Part shown: one piece after another, positions 6,333-16,387 of the stretch
Position numbering within the stretch: the first letter of the stretch is position 1
Layout of the letters: each line of letters begins with the position of its first letter
Assembly (NCBI GenBank): GCA_934792465.1
Contig: CAKVOK010000024.1
Location: forward strand, 1 to 45,266
Source of the DNA: an uncultured Clostridia bacterium
Lineage (GTDB): Bacteria > Bacillota > Clostridia > RUG12999
Reading direction: 5' to 3'
Length of the DNA stretch: 45,266 bases
Translations under genes and position numbers: made by a program
The notes under the pieces: model-generated
The model's database searches: none
Told to the model about the DNA's origin: nothing
What the model saw: the letters and a program-made list of their open reading frames with translations, nothing else

Positions 6333-9300
6333 TTGAAGAAATTTATACTTATGTTATTGTCTGTTGCAATAATTATTTCTTCGGGAGCATGGGTTTCGGC
6401 AGCGGATGATTTTTCGTTAATCGGAACGGCAAAATTTTCAAACCACGCCGCAGACGGCTTTGGATTGGCGGTTTACGAAAATTATGCTTATGTGGCAGGC
6501 AGAGCGGAAGGGCTGCAGATATTTGACATTACGGACAAAAGTGCGGCAAAGGATATAACGCCGGACAGCGACGTACTGAAGGGTACTACGGCTATAGACG
6601 CACCGAATGCGGTATACGTCAGTGAGGATTTTTTATATGTATGCTTTACTACGGCAAGCCCGCAAAAAACAGCTCAAAGCGGAGTGCGAAAATACAGCTT
6701 AAAGGATAATCCGCAGGAACCTGAACTAATATGTACATATTCGGCGTCCAATGCGGTTTCAACAATTGTTGTCGGAAAATATACATTTGTTGCCGATAAA
6801 AAATTCGGAGTAAAGATGTATAAGGAAAACAACGAAAAGCCGTATAAAGTATTTCTGGAAAACGGTGCGGAAACTGTTTCGGATTTTGCGTTAGCAGAGA
6901 ACTTTTTGTATGTTTCCTATACAAACGGCGGCGTTCTGGTATACTCCCTGCACGACCTTGATAATCCGATGTTGTTTACCAAAAAACATCTTCCGTCGCT
7001 TACAAATGCGGTAAGAATTGTAGTAAACGATAATAAAATCTGTTTGGCTGACCAGGGAATCAAAAAATTGTGCATTATTGATTTGCATTCCGTAAGTGAA
7101 GATTTGGTATATATTGATGATGCGGATGTTTATATGACTTCCTTGGGAAAACCGAGATTTGAAATTCGTGATATGGGTGTTGACGACGGATATTTATATG
7201 CTTCGGATACGTCCGCACTGTATATCATAGATATATCGGATGCGGCAAATATAAAATGGTGCAAGAAAGTATCAACAACTCTTACTAATTTTAAAATATG
7301 TGATGATTTTATAATCGGAACGGCAAGAAGTGCCGGTATAAATATGATTTCCATGGGTGAGGTGCCGGAGGGGAATACATTTGTTCCGTATGAAGTTGTT
7401 TTGGAAGAACTTATAAAAAAGAACACAACTTTTAGTTCCGTAACGTTTTCGGATATTGAGGGGAAACATAATAGAGCGGCTATAGAGAATCTGGCGGACA
7501 AGTGCATTGTGTCCGGCGATGAAAACGGGAATTTCTATCCCGATAAAAACACAGGATATGCAGAATATTTGTCTGCTCTGCTCAGAACACTGAATATTAA
7601 TCCGTCCGAGTATTACGATTGCTATAAAAATGTATCGGCGAATCAATGGTATGCGCCGTATGTTCAAACGGCATTTGATTTAAAAATAATTTCCGATACC
7701 GATATTGATTTTGAGTCGGATATTAATAAGCAGGAGGCAGCACAGCTGACATATAAAGCACTTGCTTACGTTTCGGAAAAGGAACCGGCGGAAACGGAAG
7801 ATGAGTTGGAATATCTTGCGAAAGAAAAAATATTTACGACCGATAAGGGCGGCGAGCAGGCAGTTACAAGAAATGATATGGCTGTGTATTTGAATAATGC
7901 CTTGAATTGGTGTGATAAGGAAAAGATTGATTTAACAAAATTCAGACAGGCGCCGGTTTTGCTCAGAACTTCGGACGCCGTAAAACCCGGAGATATATTT
8001 AATATATACGGCGAGGGCATTACCTCGGAGAATTTTGAAGCGGTCTTTGAAAGTGTCGGAAAATCCGCTGCAAGCGAAACTCCTTCGGAAACGGCAGAAG
8101 AAATTGACGCAAAGTATATTGATGAAGCGGCACAGTATGCAAGCTTTGTGTTGCCCGAGGATGCAGCGATAGGTGCATATGCACTTTGGGTAAAAAATCA
8201 ATACGGCTGGAGTAAACCTGTATATATAAATAGGGCGAGAGCATTGTGGCTTTCGACAGAACAGGCATCTGCCGGAAATGATGTGTACGTCAGCGGACGA
8301 AATTTTGATTTGAGTGAAATAGGCGGAAAAACAAATACGCATGTTAGGCTTTCGGGGGATAACGGCAGTTTTGAAGCGGATATACTGGATATCAATCCGT
8401 TTGCCATAAGGTTTACTATGAGTGAATCGGTGCCGAGCGGCGATTATGTCGTTTCTGTATCAAATGACGGAGTTTTATACAGTGAGTCTGATGACGGAAT
8501 ACCGTTGACAGTGAAAGATAAAGTGAACGACCCGTATAATATCGGTGCTTCATGGGCAGATGAGTTTAATTGGGATAATTCCGTTAATGTTAAAGACTTC
8601 GGAGCGGTAGGTGACGCAAGTAAATATGATACAGAGGCAATACAGGCTGCGATAGATTCTGTTGCCGAAGAGGGCGGCATTGTGTATCTTCCCGAGGGAA
8701 CTTACGTTATTGAAAGCCTAAAGCTTCCGGGATATGTTGTTATCGCAGGCGACGGCATGGATAAAACAACACTGCTGTACAGAGGCGATATTGAAAACAG
8801 AACTCAATCGGAAATAAATGCCGACATTATAGTGCAAAGTGATTATGAACGCAGGGGCATAGAAGGCAGACAGGGTATTCTGAATCTTACTATCGACATT
8901 GATAAAAGCAGCGATGTAAAATATCAGCCGAAAAATTATTTTTGGCTCGGACACGGATGGAATCCGCTGAATGCGTCAATAAGAACGGCAAAATACATAT
9001 TTGTTAAAAATTCACGCATAGGAACAAGGAGCTTTGATTGGGAAAAGATGGAGGGTGTCAGCGGACTGGGTGACAGACTCCGAAAAGCGGCAAGTCTTGT
9101 TGCGGCAGATAAGTATTTGTTGGTTGAGGGCTGTGAGTTTTTGGGTGATACGGCGTCGTTTACAAGTACATATATGAACAGATATATTATGTTTAGAAAT
9201 AATATTGTTAATACATTTTACGGGAATGTGGCCTGCCATTGTGAAAATACAATTTACGAAAATAATTCTATAACGAGATGCCCGTGGTACATAGGCAAAG

Positions 9301-10433
9301 ATGTAGGTACTTCAAGGCAGGGAATTTATTCGAGAAACAATTCGTATGTTGCAAACAACACAATAAATAATACGGGATGCTATATGGGAGATGGCGAAGT
9401 TATAGCAACCGAGGCGTACAACTCGGGAACGAGAATGTACGGTAATGTAGAGGCGGCGGGCGCTTCAACGCTTAAATTGAAACCGAAAACAAATAAGGTA
9501 GGATTTGTTCTGGATAATAAAACCTGGGGAAATGATGGCTGGGATTTAAGCAAAAGAGGCTACGGTACATGGAATATAGTGATAACGGAGGGCAGAGGAA
9601 TCGGACAAAGACGAAATATAACCTCGTCCGACAGAAACACAAGAACGATGAAAATAGACAGACCGTGGGATATTATTCCGGACAGCACAAGCAAATTTAC
9701 CGTATATCTTCCGGAGGATCATATATCTTATTACAAAAATACGGTTTCGGATTGTTCGTGGGCATTTTTGCTGTACAGCGGAGGTTACGACAATGTTATT
9801 TCATACAATGAAGGGTATAATATGCAGGGAATAGATATGTGTGCTATACTGAAAGAAAGTTATGAAGATAACTCCGGTGATAACATGGATAACCGAGTAT
9901 GGTTTCATTATTTTACACGATGTGCGGGAAATAAATTTATAGGACCGGCATGGAAATCCAAGGTTGTCGGAATCACACTGAATGTAAAATATGAAATGGG
10001 AGATTTAAACAGCAGATATGCTTACGGAATAGAAATAAAGAATAACTATATTGAGGGCGACGGTACGACGGGCGACGATGTTGCTGCGCATCTGGATAAA
10101 CTCATTAAAGAAGGGGCAAAGTCCGTAGGATATGCTGCATACAACGGTATCGGACTGAGGTTTGCAAACAGCAAAAAACTTCCTGTTGACAAGAAGCAGG
10201 GGCAGGCAATTATTATACAAAACAATATCATGAAGAATTTGGACAGAGGTATTACATTCGGAGGCGACAGATATTCGTCGGATAAAGACGCTAATTATGT
10301 TAATAATTATGCGTGTTCCAATACCGCAGGCGTTATTCTTAAGGGCAATGAATTTGAAAATGTCGGGGAACCATATATCAGATACAATGATACTAATACA
10401 GTATTTTTAGACGGAGCGGAGGAAAATAAATGA
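6333..10433 (+). CDS. Secreted LVIVD propeller - SLH - TIG-like - pectate-lyase-type beta-helix protein
   Basis: A 1366-residue exported protein, TTG start with GGGAGG 8 bases upstream. Residues 1-23 form a signal peptide (KKFILMLLSVAIIISSG). Residues about 27-340 contain LVIVD-type beta-propeller repeats (YVAGRAEGLQIFDITDKS, LYIIDISDAAN). Residues about 372-530 are SLH-like (FSDIEGKHNRAAIENLADK, IVSGDENGNFYPDKN), although the later repeats are degenerate. About 541-745 look like two TIG/Ig-like folds (VKPGDIFNIYGEGI, ASAGNDVYVSGRNF). From about 748 a pectate-lyase superfamily right-handed beta-helix begins (VNVKDFGAVGD, GGIVYLPEGTYVI, GDGMDKTTLLY). It may bind or cut a uronate polysaccharide at the cell surface; catalytic residues are not identifiable by eye. 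It overlaps the next gene by ATGA. Confidence 0.8.
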   Translation: MKKFILMLLSVAIIISSGAWVSAADDFSLIGTAKFSNHAADGFGLAVYENYAYVAGRAEGLQIFDITDKSAAKDITPDSDVLKGTTAIDAPNAVYVSEDFLYVCFTTASPQKTAQSGVRKYSLKDNPQEPELICTYSASNAVSTIVVGKYTFVADKKFGVKMYKENNEKPYKVFLENGAETVSDFALAENFLYVSYTNGGVLVYSLHDLDNPMLFTKKHLPSLTNAVRIVVNDNKICLADQGIKKLCIIDLHSVSEDLVYIDDADVYMTSLGKPRFEIRDMGVDDGYLYASDTSALYIIDISDAANIKWCKKVSTTLTNFKICDDFIIGTARSAGINMISMGEVPEGNTFVPYEVVLEELIKKNTTFSSVTFSDIEGKHNRAAIENLADKCIVSGDENGNFYPDKNTGYAEYLSALLRTLNINPSEYYDCYKNVSANQWYAPYVQTAFDLKIISDTDIDFESDINKQEAAQLTYKALAYVSEKEPAETEDELEYLAKEKIFTTDKGGEQAVTRNDMAVYLNNALNWCDKEKIDLTKFRQAPVLLRTSDAVKPGDIFNIYGEGITSENFEAVFESVGKSAASETPSETAEEIDAKYIDEAAQYASFVLPEDAAIGAYALWVKNQYGWSKPVYINRARALWLSTEQASAGNDVYVSGRNFDLSEIGGKTNTHVRLSGDNGSFEADILDINPFAIRFTMSESVPSGDYVVSVSNDGVLYSESDDGIPLTVKDKVNDPYNIGASWADEFNWDNSVNVKDFGAVGDASKYDTEAIQAAIDSVAEEGGIVYLPEGTYVIESLKLPGYVVIAGDGMDKTTLLYRGDIENRTQSEINADIIVQSDYERRGIEGRQGILNLTIDIDKSSDVKYQPKNYFWLGHGWNPLNASIRTAKYIFVKNSRIGTRSFDWEKMEGVSGLGDRLRKAASLVAADKYLLVEGCEFLGDTASFTSTYMNRYIMFRNNIVNTFYGNVACHCENTIYENNSITRCPWYIGKDVGTSRQGIYSRNNSYVANNTINNTGCYMGDGEVIATEAYNSGTRMYGNVEAAGASTLKLKPKTNKVGFVLDNKTWGNDGWDLSKRGYGTWNIVITEGRGIGQRRNITSSDRNTRTMKIDRPWDIIPDSTSKFTVYLPEDHISYYKNTVSDCSWAFLLYSGGYDNVISYNEGYNMQGIDMCAILKESYEDNSGDNMDNRVWFHYFTRCAGNKFIGPAWKSKVVGITLNVKYEMGDLNSRYAYGIEIKNNYIEGDGTTGDDVAAHLDKLIKEGAKSVGYAAYNGIGLRFANSKKLPVDKKQGQAIIIQNNIMKNLDRGITFGGDRYSSDKDANYVNNYACSNTAGVILKGNEFENVGEPYIRYNDTNTVFLDGAEENK

Positions 10434-13400
10434 AAAAAATAATTTCTTTAATAACGGCTATGTGCATAGCATTTACCGGGATAGTCGTAAGCGGAGCGGA
10501 GCTTAATACGGAGCGAATAGGCTTTGCCGAAACGATAACAAATCAGCAGGCATGGTCAGTTGAAATATTCGGTGATTATTGCTATGTCAGCTCAAGGGGC
10601 GGCGGCATACAGATATTTGATATTTCCGATGTAAGCAATATCCGAAATATCGGAAATACACAGGATATGAAATCGTCAATGCAAACGGACGGACGAAATG
10701 TAAAGGTATACAACGGGTATATGTATGCCGGTTTTGAAAAGGGGCTTTCAAAATTTTCTCTTGATAATCCGGCAGAGCCTGCTTTGGCAGCAAGTACTTC
10801 GGGAGAACAGAAGATTATCGGCATGGCATTTCATAATAATCTTATGTTTGCAACAACCAATGACGGTGTGCTTGACACGATAGATATAACATCGGACACA
10901 CTGAAAAGAGAAGCCAGAATCGGCAGGGACTCAGTGCTGGGAAAACATAAAGCCGTATTTGTATACGGAGATTATTTGTATGCAACGTGCGAAAAAGGCT
11001 TAAAGGTTTTTGATGTTTCAAACGGAATGACGGAAATATTAAAACTGGATTTAAGCGGTATCGGCGGAGGCAATATAAATAATATAATTGTTACGGAAAA
11101 GGCTGTAATAATGGCAGACTGGGGCGGAGAAAAACCGTTATATATTTTCGATTTGTCGGACGGACGGGATATACGCACAATGACTGTGGACGACTTGATA
11201 TTGTATAGAATATCGGGATATAAGCCGAGGGGAATATATGTTGATAACGATATTCTGTATTATACATCGGATACGGGAGTTTTAACGCTGTTGGATATTT
11301 CGGAACCGAAAAGTCCGCTTGAAATTCTTTCAAAGAGCGGTTTAGGTCAGCTTCCGGACGTTGCGGTTAAAAATAATGTTATTTACATGACGAACAGAGG
11401 CGGCGGAATAATAACGGCAGTTGTTCCCGAAATTGCATATTTAAGTGTGGGCGAAGACGCTTATACCAAATTTCCGATAGATGTAAAAGGAAATGTTTTG
11501 GGCAACTCAAAGGACTACGAATTGTACATAGACGGAATAAAGCTTAAAGAAGGAAATGCCGAAAACGGAATAGAAGAAAAAATATATTCGCTGCCAAACG
11601 GAACACATACGCTCGGTATTGCGACAAAGGGGAGCGAAAATATAACAGAGTATACTGTTAATATTTCGGCGCTGCCGATGTTGGAGATTTCACTTGAAGA
11701 TGCAGCGGGAAACAAAGCGGATAATATAGAAATCATTGACGGCAAAATAAGCATATTAAATAATTCGACCGAAGATATTGAGGCGAATCTTGTGACTGCT
11801 TTGTATGCGAATGATTCGCTGAAAGCATATAGTGTTTATCCGATAAATATTACTTCCGGCGAAAGCATTGAAAAAGAGCTTGATTTGAACGGTGCTTCGG
11901 CGGAAAGCAGCTGCGCATTGAAAATATTTGCGGTGAAATCGTGTGAGAATCCGGCGTTGATGTCAAATTTGGTTGAATTATACGGAAATGAGTATGAAAA
12001 GTCGGCATCAGAAGCCGATATAGCTTCGCAGGAACTGTTCGATGTTCGGATAGTTGGATTGAATCACGCAAGCAAAACCGTGGAAATAGGAGTAAAACAA
12101 AATGCACTGTACGGAACAAGAACTGTTGTGGAGGTTATAAAACCGAACGGCACGGGTTTTGATGATTTGGATTATATTGACGTGGTAGATATTGAAGAAG
12201 AAAACGGGACGGTTAAATATTGTTTCAAAAGCGATACAGAAGAAATTCCGTTTAAAGTTGCGGTTTCAAATGTTGATATTTTCGGAGGGTTTGTAACAAG
12301 AGAAACAGGCTTTACATACGTAGGTGCATCAACAATAAATAGGCTTTTGGATAATCTTGAAAAATCCGAAAACACAGAGGAAATTTTGAAGGATAACAGC
12401 GAGCTTATGAGAATCGATATGTCGGAAAACGGAGAATTTTATAAGCTTGATGAGAAGTACAGAAATTATATACTGAAGTGCATGAAAGCAAAATTCAAAA
12501 GCCTTGACGAAGTAAAAAGCACATTTGATAACCTTACCGAATGCGCAGGTACGCTGAAAAAGGTTAACGATACGAGCAATGCGGAGGAACTGAAGCAGCT
12601 GCTTGCAAATGAAGAAACAAGAAAGATTTTGGGCATAAATGAGGAAGTATTTTCGCTGATGAGTGAAACGACACTTGATGAAATGTATAAGTTTATACTT
12701 GAAACATCGGATGAAAACAAAAAATACTCAATGGAAGAATTTGCGGTATATTTTAATGATGAGGCGGCATTGCAGCTTATAAACGGAGCAGGTTATCTGC
12801 AAATGGGTTCGGTACTTGCGGTCCTGAGTGATAAATTCGACCTGAAAGGCGATTACAGCAGGTTAAGCAATACGGAGAATGAACTTATATATGTTCATAA
12901 GATGATGGAAAGAACGGAATTTAAGAACATATCAGAGGCGGTAACAACATTTAACAGTGCGGTTGCTGCGGCAATCAACAATAAAAAATCAAGTTCGCAG
13001 ACCTCGTCGGGTTCAGGCGGTAAAGGTAGCGGCAGGGGCAGCGGTTCTGTCAGCAATGTAACTATGAATACGATTGCGGAACCGAGCAGAGAAGAAACCA
13101 CCGAAAGATTTACGGATATTAATGAGGTAGAGTGGGCAAAGGCTTCCATAATTGCGTTAAGCGGAAAAAATATTATAAACGGATATCCGGACAATACGTT
13201 CCGACCGAATGTGTCCGTTAAAAAAGAAGAATTTGCAAAGATGATTGTTGCTGCGTTTAATATAGCAAATTCCGAATCTGAAATCAATTTTAACGATGTA
13301 GCGAAAACCGATTGGTATTATGAGTGTGTGCGGAGCTTGAGCGGTTCGGGCATTATAAACGGCATCGGTGATAATATGTTTGGTGCGGGAACAGAGCTTA

Positions 13401-13639
13401 CGAGAGAGGATATGGCTGTTATTATCGCACGGGCGGCAAGATATAAAAATATAAGCATTAATGAGAGTGCGAATGTGCGGTTTGACGATTTTGCGGAAAT
13501 ATCCGATTATGCAAGCGCAGATGTTGAAATTCTCGCAAACGGGGGAATAATGACGGGATATGACAACAAATTCAACCCGAAAGAGATTGTCACGAGGGCA
13601 ATGGCGGCAAAGGTTATTGCAGAGCTTTTAAATGCGTAA
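10430..13639 (+). CDS. Secreted LVIVD propeller protein with C-terminal triple SLH anchor
   Basis: A 1069-residue exported protein. Signal peptide at 1-23; LVIVD-type propeller at about 25-335 (GGGIQIFDISDVSNIR, GLKVFDVSNG, VLTLLDISEPKSP); an Ig-like region at about 340-415 (SKDYELYIDGIKLKEG, GTHTLGIATKG); a long helical and beta middle part to about 855; a flexible Ser/Gly-rich linker (SSGSGGKGSGRGSGS); then three SLH repeats at about 893-1069 (FTDINEVEWAKASI..NGYPDNTFRPN; FNDVAKTDWYYE; FDDFAEISDYA..TGYDNKFNP). SLH triads bind pyruvylated secondary cell-wall polymers, so this is probably a non-catalytic surface anchor or binding subunit. No enzyme motif was seen. It shares its propeller type with three neighbours, suggesting a common partner or ligand. 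Confidence 0.8.
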   Translation: MKKIISLITAMCIAFTGIVVSGAELNTERIGFAETITNQQAWSVEIFGDYCYVSSRGGGIQIFDISDVSNIRNIGNTQDMKSSMQTDGRNVKVYNGYMYAGFEKGLSKFSLDNPAEPALAASTSGEQKIIGMAFHNNLMFATTNDGVLDTIDITSDTLKREARIGRDSVLGKHKAVFVYGDYLYATCEKGLKVFDVSNGMTEILKLDLSGIGGGNINNIIVTEKAVIMADWGGEKPLYIFDLSDGRDIRTMTVDDLILYRISGYKPRGIYVDNDILYYTSDTGVLTLLDISEPKSPLEILSKSGLGQLPDVAVKNNVIYMTNRGGGIITAVVPEIAYLSVGEDAYTKFPIDVKGNVLGNSKDYELYIDGIKLKEGNAENGIEEKIYSLPNGTHTLGIATKGSENITEYTVNISALPMLEISLEDAAGNKADNIEIIDGKISILNNSTEDIEANLVTALYANDSLKAYSVYPINITSGESIEKELDLNGASAESSCALKIFAVKSCENPALMSNLVELYGNEYEKSASEADIASQELFDVRIVGLNHASKTVEIGVKQNALYGTRTVVEVIKPNGTGFDDLDYIDVVDIEEENGTVKYCFKSDTEEIPFKVAVSNVDIFGGFVTRETGFTYVGASTINRLLDNLEKSENTEEILKDNSELMRIDMSENGEFYKLDEKYRNYILKCMKAKFKSLDEVKSTFDNLTECAGTLKKVNDTSNAEELKQLLANEETRKILGINEEVFSLMSETTLDEMYKFILETSDENKKYSMEEFAVYFNDEAALQLINGAGYLQMGSVLAVLSDKFDLKGDYSRLSNTENELIYVHKMMERTEFKNISEAVTTFNSAVAAAINNKKSSSQTSSGSGGKGSGRGSGSVSNVTMNTIAEPSREETTERFTDINEVEWAKASIIALSGKNIINGYPDNTFRPNVSVKKEEFAKMIVAAFNIANSESEINFNDVAKTDWYYECVRSLSGSGIINGIGDNMFGAGTELTREDMAVIIARAARYKNISINESANVRFDDFAEISDYASADVEILANGGIMTGYDNKFNPKEIVTRAMAAKVIAELLNA

Positions 13640-13673
13640 TTTATTGAATGTCGATCGGAAGGAGAAAAAATAT

Positions 13674-16373
13674 ATGAAAAAATTTATATCGTGGCTTTTA
13701 ATCATGATATTGGCATTGGGTACAATACAGCTTGGATATGCTGCCGGAGAAACAAATGAGGGAACAAACAATTCCGAAAAACTGCTTGTCCTGAAAGGCT
13801 TGGGATTTATTCCGCAGGAGTATAAGGAAGATGATACCGCAATAAGCAGAGCGGAAGCAGTGTCGTATATTATGGATATAGTGGGAATTGGTATAGGCGG
13901 AGAAAATGACGCTTTTTCGGATGTGCCGGCAGAATATGAATATTATGCTCAAATTGCGGAGGCGTATAATTCAAAATATATAAACGGAGTCGGTGACGGC
14001 AAGTTTGAACCGGAGGAGGGCATAAAGCCGGCGCATTTGAAAAAAATCGTTGTGGATGTACTCGGATACAAGACACACGCCCATTATCTGGGATATGACA
14101 GTGTAGAATCGGATTTAAAGATTTTCAGAAATATTGACGTTGATGAAAACGGTTCGGTGACGAAAAAAGGATATGTAAAAGTTCTTTATAATATGCTGCA
14201 TTCAAAGTATGCGGAAGCTGTTTCCGTAAGCGGCAAGGACATTACATTTGAAACGGTTTCGAATAAAATATTTTTAAATAAGTTTGATATATACAGAGAT
14301 AAGGGTATATTGGAAGCCGTGAATTATCATTCGCTGAACGGAAATTTTGCGCAGAACGGATATGTCAAAATAGACGGCGAAACAATTAAATGCAGTAAAA
14401 ATTTTGATAACGTGATGCCGGGCTCGCATATTGAATACTATTTTTCGGATGATAACGAAAATGATAAGGAAATTATATATTTGCATGAATTTGAAAATAC
14501 CGTATATACCTTGAAAACAGAGGACATCACAAGCTTTACAAGCTCACAGCTTGAGTATTGCGAAGCTGACGATACAAAGCAGATAAAGAAAAATATAGAT
14601 GCAACGGCTGCGGTTCTTTTGAATTATGCTCCGATGTCGCCGTTTGAACCGAAAAAAATTATGGATATGGACGGAACGGTATATCTTATTGACAATGATT
14701 CGGACGAAAATATTGATTGTATTTTAGTTGAAGCAGCCGATGTGTATTTTGTATCTATGATAGATGAAAAGGATAAGATTATATACGACAAGCGAGGCAA
14801 AAAACCGCTTGACTTAAATGATTACGATATTATAGAAGTATATAAAAACAATAAACGTGCAGAGTTTTCGGAAATACAGGAAATGACCGTGCTTAATATT
14901 TACTGTGCAGGTGAAAACGTACTGAAAAAAAGCGCAAAGATTGAAATATCAACGGCTAAGTTTGCAGGCGAAGTACAGTCGATAAATTCCGACGGAGAGT
15001 ATTCCGTTTATGATAAGACATATAAGCTTGTAGGCGAATATGATGAAAACAGATTAAAAGGTTATAAATATTCTCCGGATATTAATGTCGGAACAAGAGC
15101 TATGTTTTATTTGGATGCAAGCGGAAAAATAGCGGCAGCGGATACGGATGGCTATGACGGATATACATATGGTCTTGTATTGTCGGGAGCTGTCGGAGAA
15201 AATTTGTCCGATGCGGCACAGCTGAAAATATATACTCAGAATGACGAATTGAAAGTGTATGATTGCAAGGATAAAGTTAAATATAACGGCAAAAATTATG
15301 ATGCATCAGGCTTTATAGGCAAATTTGAAGCTGATTTTAATATAAATCCGAAAACAAAGCTTATTAAGTTTTCGTTAGACAGCAATGAAAAGGTAGCGGA
15401 GATTTTCAATTGTGCGTCAAATAATGACGGAAAACAAATTAAACTGAGTCATGAATATCTAACGGCAACATATTGGGTGGAGGCCGGGGTTTTATCGAAC
15501 AAAAGTGATACAAACAACGGAAACAGAACAACACAATACGGCTTTAAGAGTAACACAACGGCATTTCAGGTGCCGGCTTCATTCGGCAGCAGTTTTAGAG
15601 AACGATTTGAGGAAAAAGATTTCTCAATCATAGCCAAAACGGGTATGGTACGTGACGATATGAATTATATGGGAACGGAAATATACGATGCCGACGACGC
15701 AAACGGCGCAGGAGTTATGATTATCAAAACGGCAACGGTAGAAAACTATACGCCGCACTCTGAATTTATGTTTGTAAACAAGGTTACGGATGTGCTGCGG
15801 GACGGGGAAACCACTAAGGAACTTCAAGTATTGTGGAAAGGCGAAGAAACCAAGATTTACGGTGAAGATGAAAAAATACTGAAAGACGTTGAAGCGGGAG
15901 ATATTATCCAGCCGATATTGAATGCCAACAGTGAGGTTAAGTATTTAAAAATCGTATTCAGATTTGCCGACAGTCAGCCTACGGGAAGCGACTCGTATAT
16001 GGCGGATATGGATAATGACGGAATAAAAGAAACGCCGATAACGCAGTACAGCGGAAAGCATAATAATATTCTTGTCGGCAAGGAAAACTCAAATAATCAG
16101 TATTCAAATACGTGTGTAACGGTGTTTGGTAATATGCTGAATAAAAACGAGAGTGGATTTACGGCTACATATACGGATTCGGCAGAGGATAAAATACCGT
16201 TTTATACAATACCGAAAAATATTATTGTATGTGAAAATCTGCGAAACGGATATAAGTACAGAACAGGAAGCTGGGACGAAATCCGAGAATCGGACGTAGG
16301 TACGGCAAACGGCTCGGAGGTATTCCTTAATACAAGAAATCAAAAGGTAATGCAGCTTGTATTGTTTAAATAG
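13674..16373 (+). CDS. Secreted protein with N-terminal SLH domains and a long beta-rich stalk
   Basis: An 899-residue exported protein. The ATG at 13674 is preferred to 13632 because GGAAGGAG lies just upstream and MKKFISWLLIMILALG gives a clean signal peptide; the longer version would add 14 residues overlapping the previous gene. Residues about 25-170 hold SLH repeats (FSDVPAEYEYYAQIAEAY, YINGVGDGKFEPEEG, FRNIDVDENGSVTKKGY). The remaining 700 residues are beta-rich with module-like lines such as VYFVSMIDEKDKIIYDKRG and FAGEVQSINSDGEYSVYD, seen in S-layer-type stalk proteins. No catalytic motif is recognised. It is likely a cell-wall structural or scaffold protein of the same surface system. 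It follows the previous gene by 34 bases. Confidence 0.75.
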   Translation: MKKFISWLLIMILALGTIQLGYAAGETNEGTNNSEKLLVLKGLGFIPQEYKEDDTAISRAEAVSYIMDIVGIGIGGENDAFSDVPAEYEYYAQIAEAYNSKYINGVGDGKFEPEEGIKPAHLKKIVVDVLGYKTHAHYLGYDSVESDLKIFRNIDVDENGSVTKKGYVKVLYNMLHSKYAEAVSVSGKDITFETVSNKIFLNKFDIYRDKGILEAVNYHSLNGNFAQNGYVKIDGETIKCSKNFDNVMPGSHIEYYFSDDNENDKEIIYLHEFENTVYTLKTEDITSFTSSQLEYCEADDTKQIKKNIDATAAVLLNYAPMSPFEPKKIMDMDGTVYLIDNDSDENIDCILVEAADVYFVSMIDEKDKIIYDKRGKKPLDLNDYDIIEVYKNNKRAEFSEIQEMTVLNIYCAGENVLKKSAKIEISTAKFAGEVQSINSDGEYSVYDKTYKLVGEYDENRLKGYKYSPDINVGTRAMFYLDASGKIAAADTDGYDGYTYGLVLSGAVGENLSDAAQLKIYTQNDELKVYDCKDKVKYNGKNYDASGFIGKFEADFNINPKTKLIKFSLDSNEKVAEIFNCASNNDGKQIKLSHEYLTATYWVEAGVLSNKSDTNNGNRTTQYGFKSNTTAFQVPASFGSSFRERFEEKDFSIIAKTGMVRDDMNYMGTEIYDADDANGAGVMIIKTATVENYTPHSEFMFVNKVTDVLRDGETTKELQVLWKGEETKIYGEDEKILKDVEAGDIIQPILNANSEVKYLKIVFRFADSQPTGSDSYMADMDNDGIKETPITQYSGKHNNILVGKENSNNQYSNTCVTVFGNMLNKNESGFTATYTDSAEDKIPFYTIPKNIIVCENLRNGYKYRTGSWDEIRESDVGTANGSEVFLNTRNQKVMQLVLFK

Positions 16374-16387
16374 AAAGGGCATGAATT

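Noticed and set aside
8444..8680. Minus-strand frames under the large secreted-protein genes
   Set aside because: Many short antisense frames occur there because of codon bias; none has a domain, signal or initiation site.
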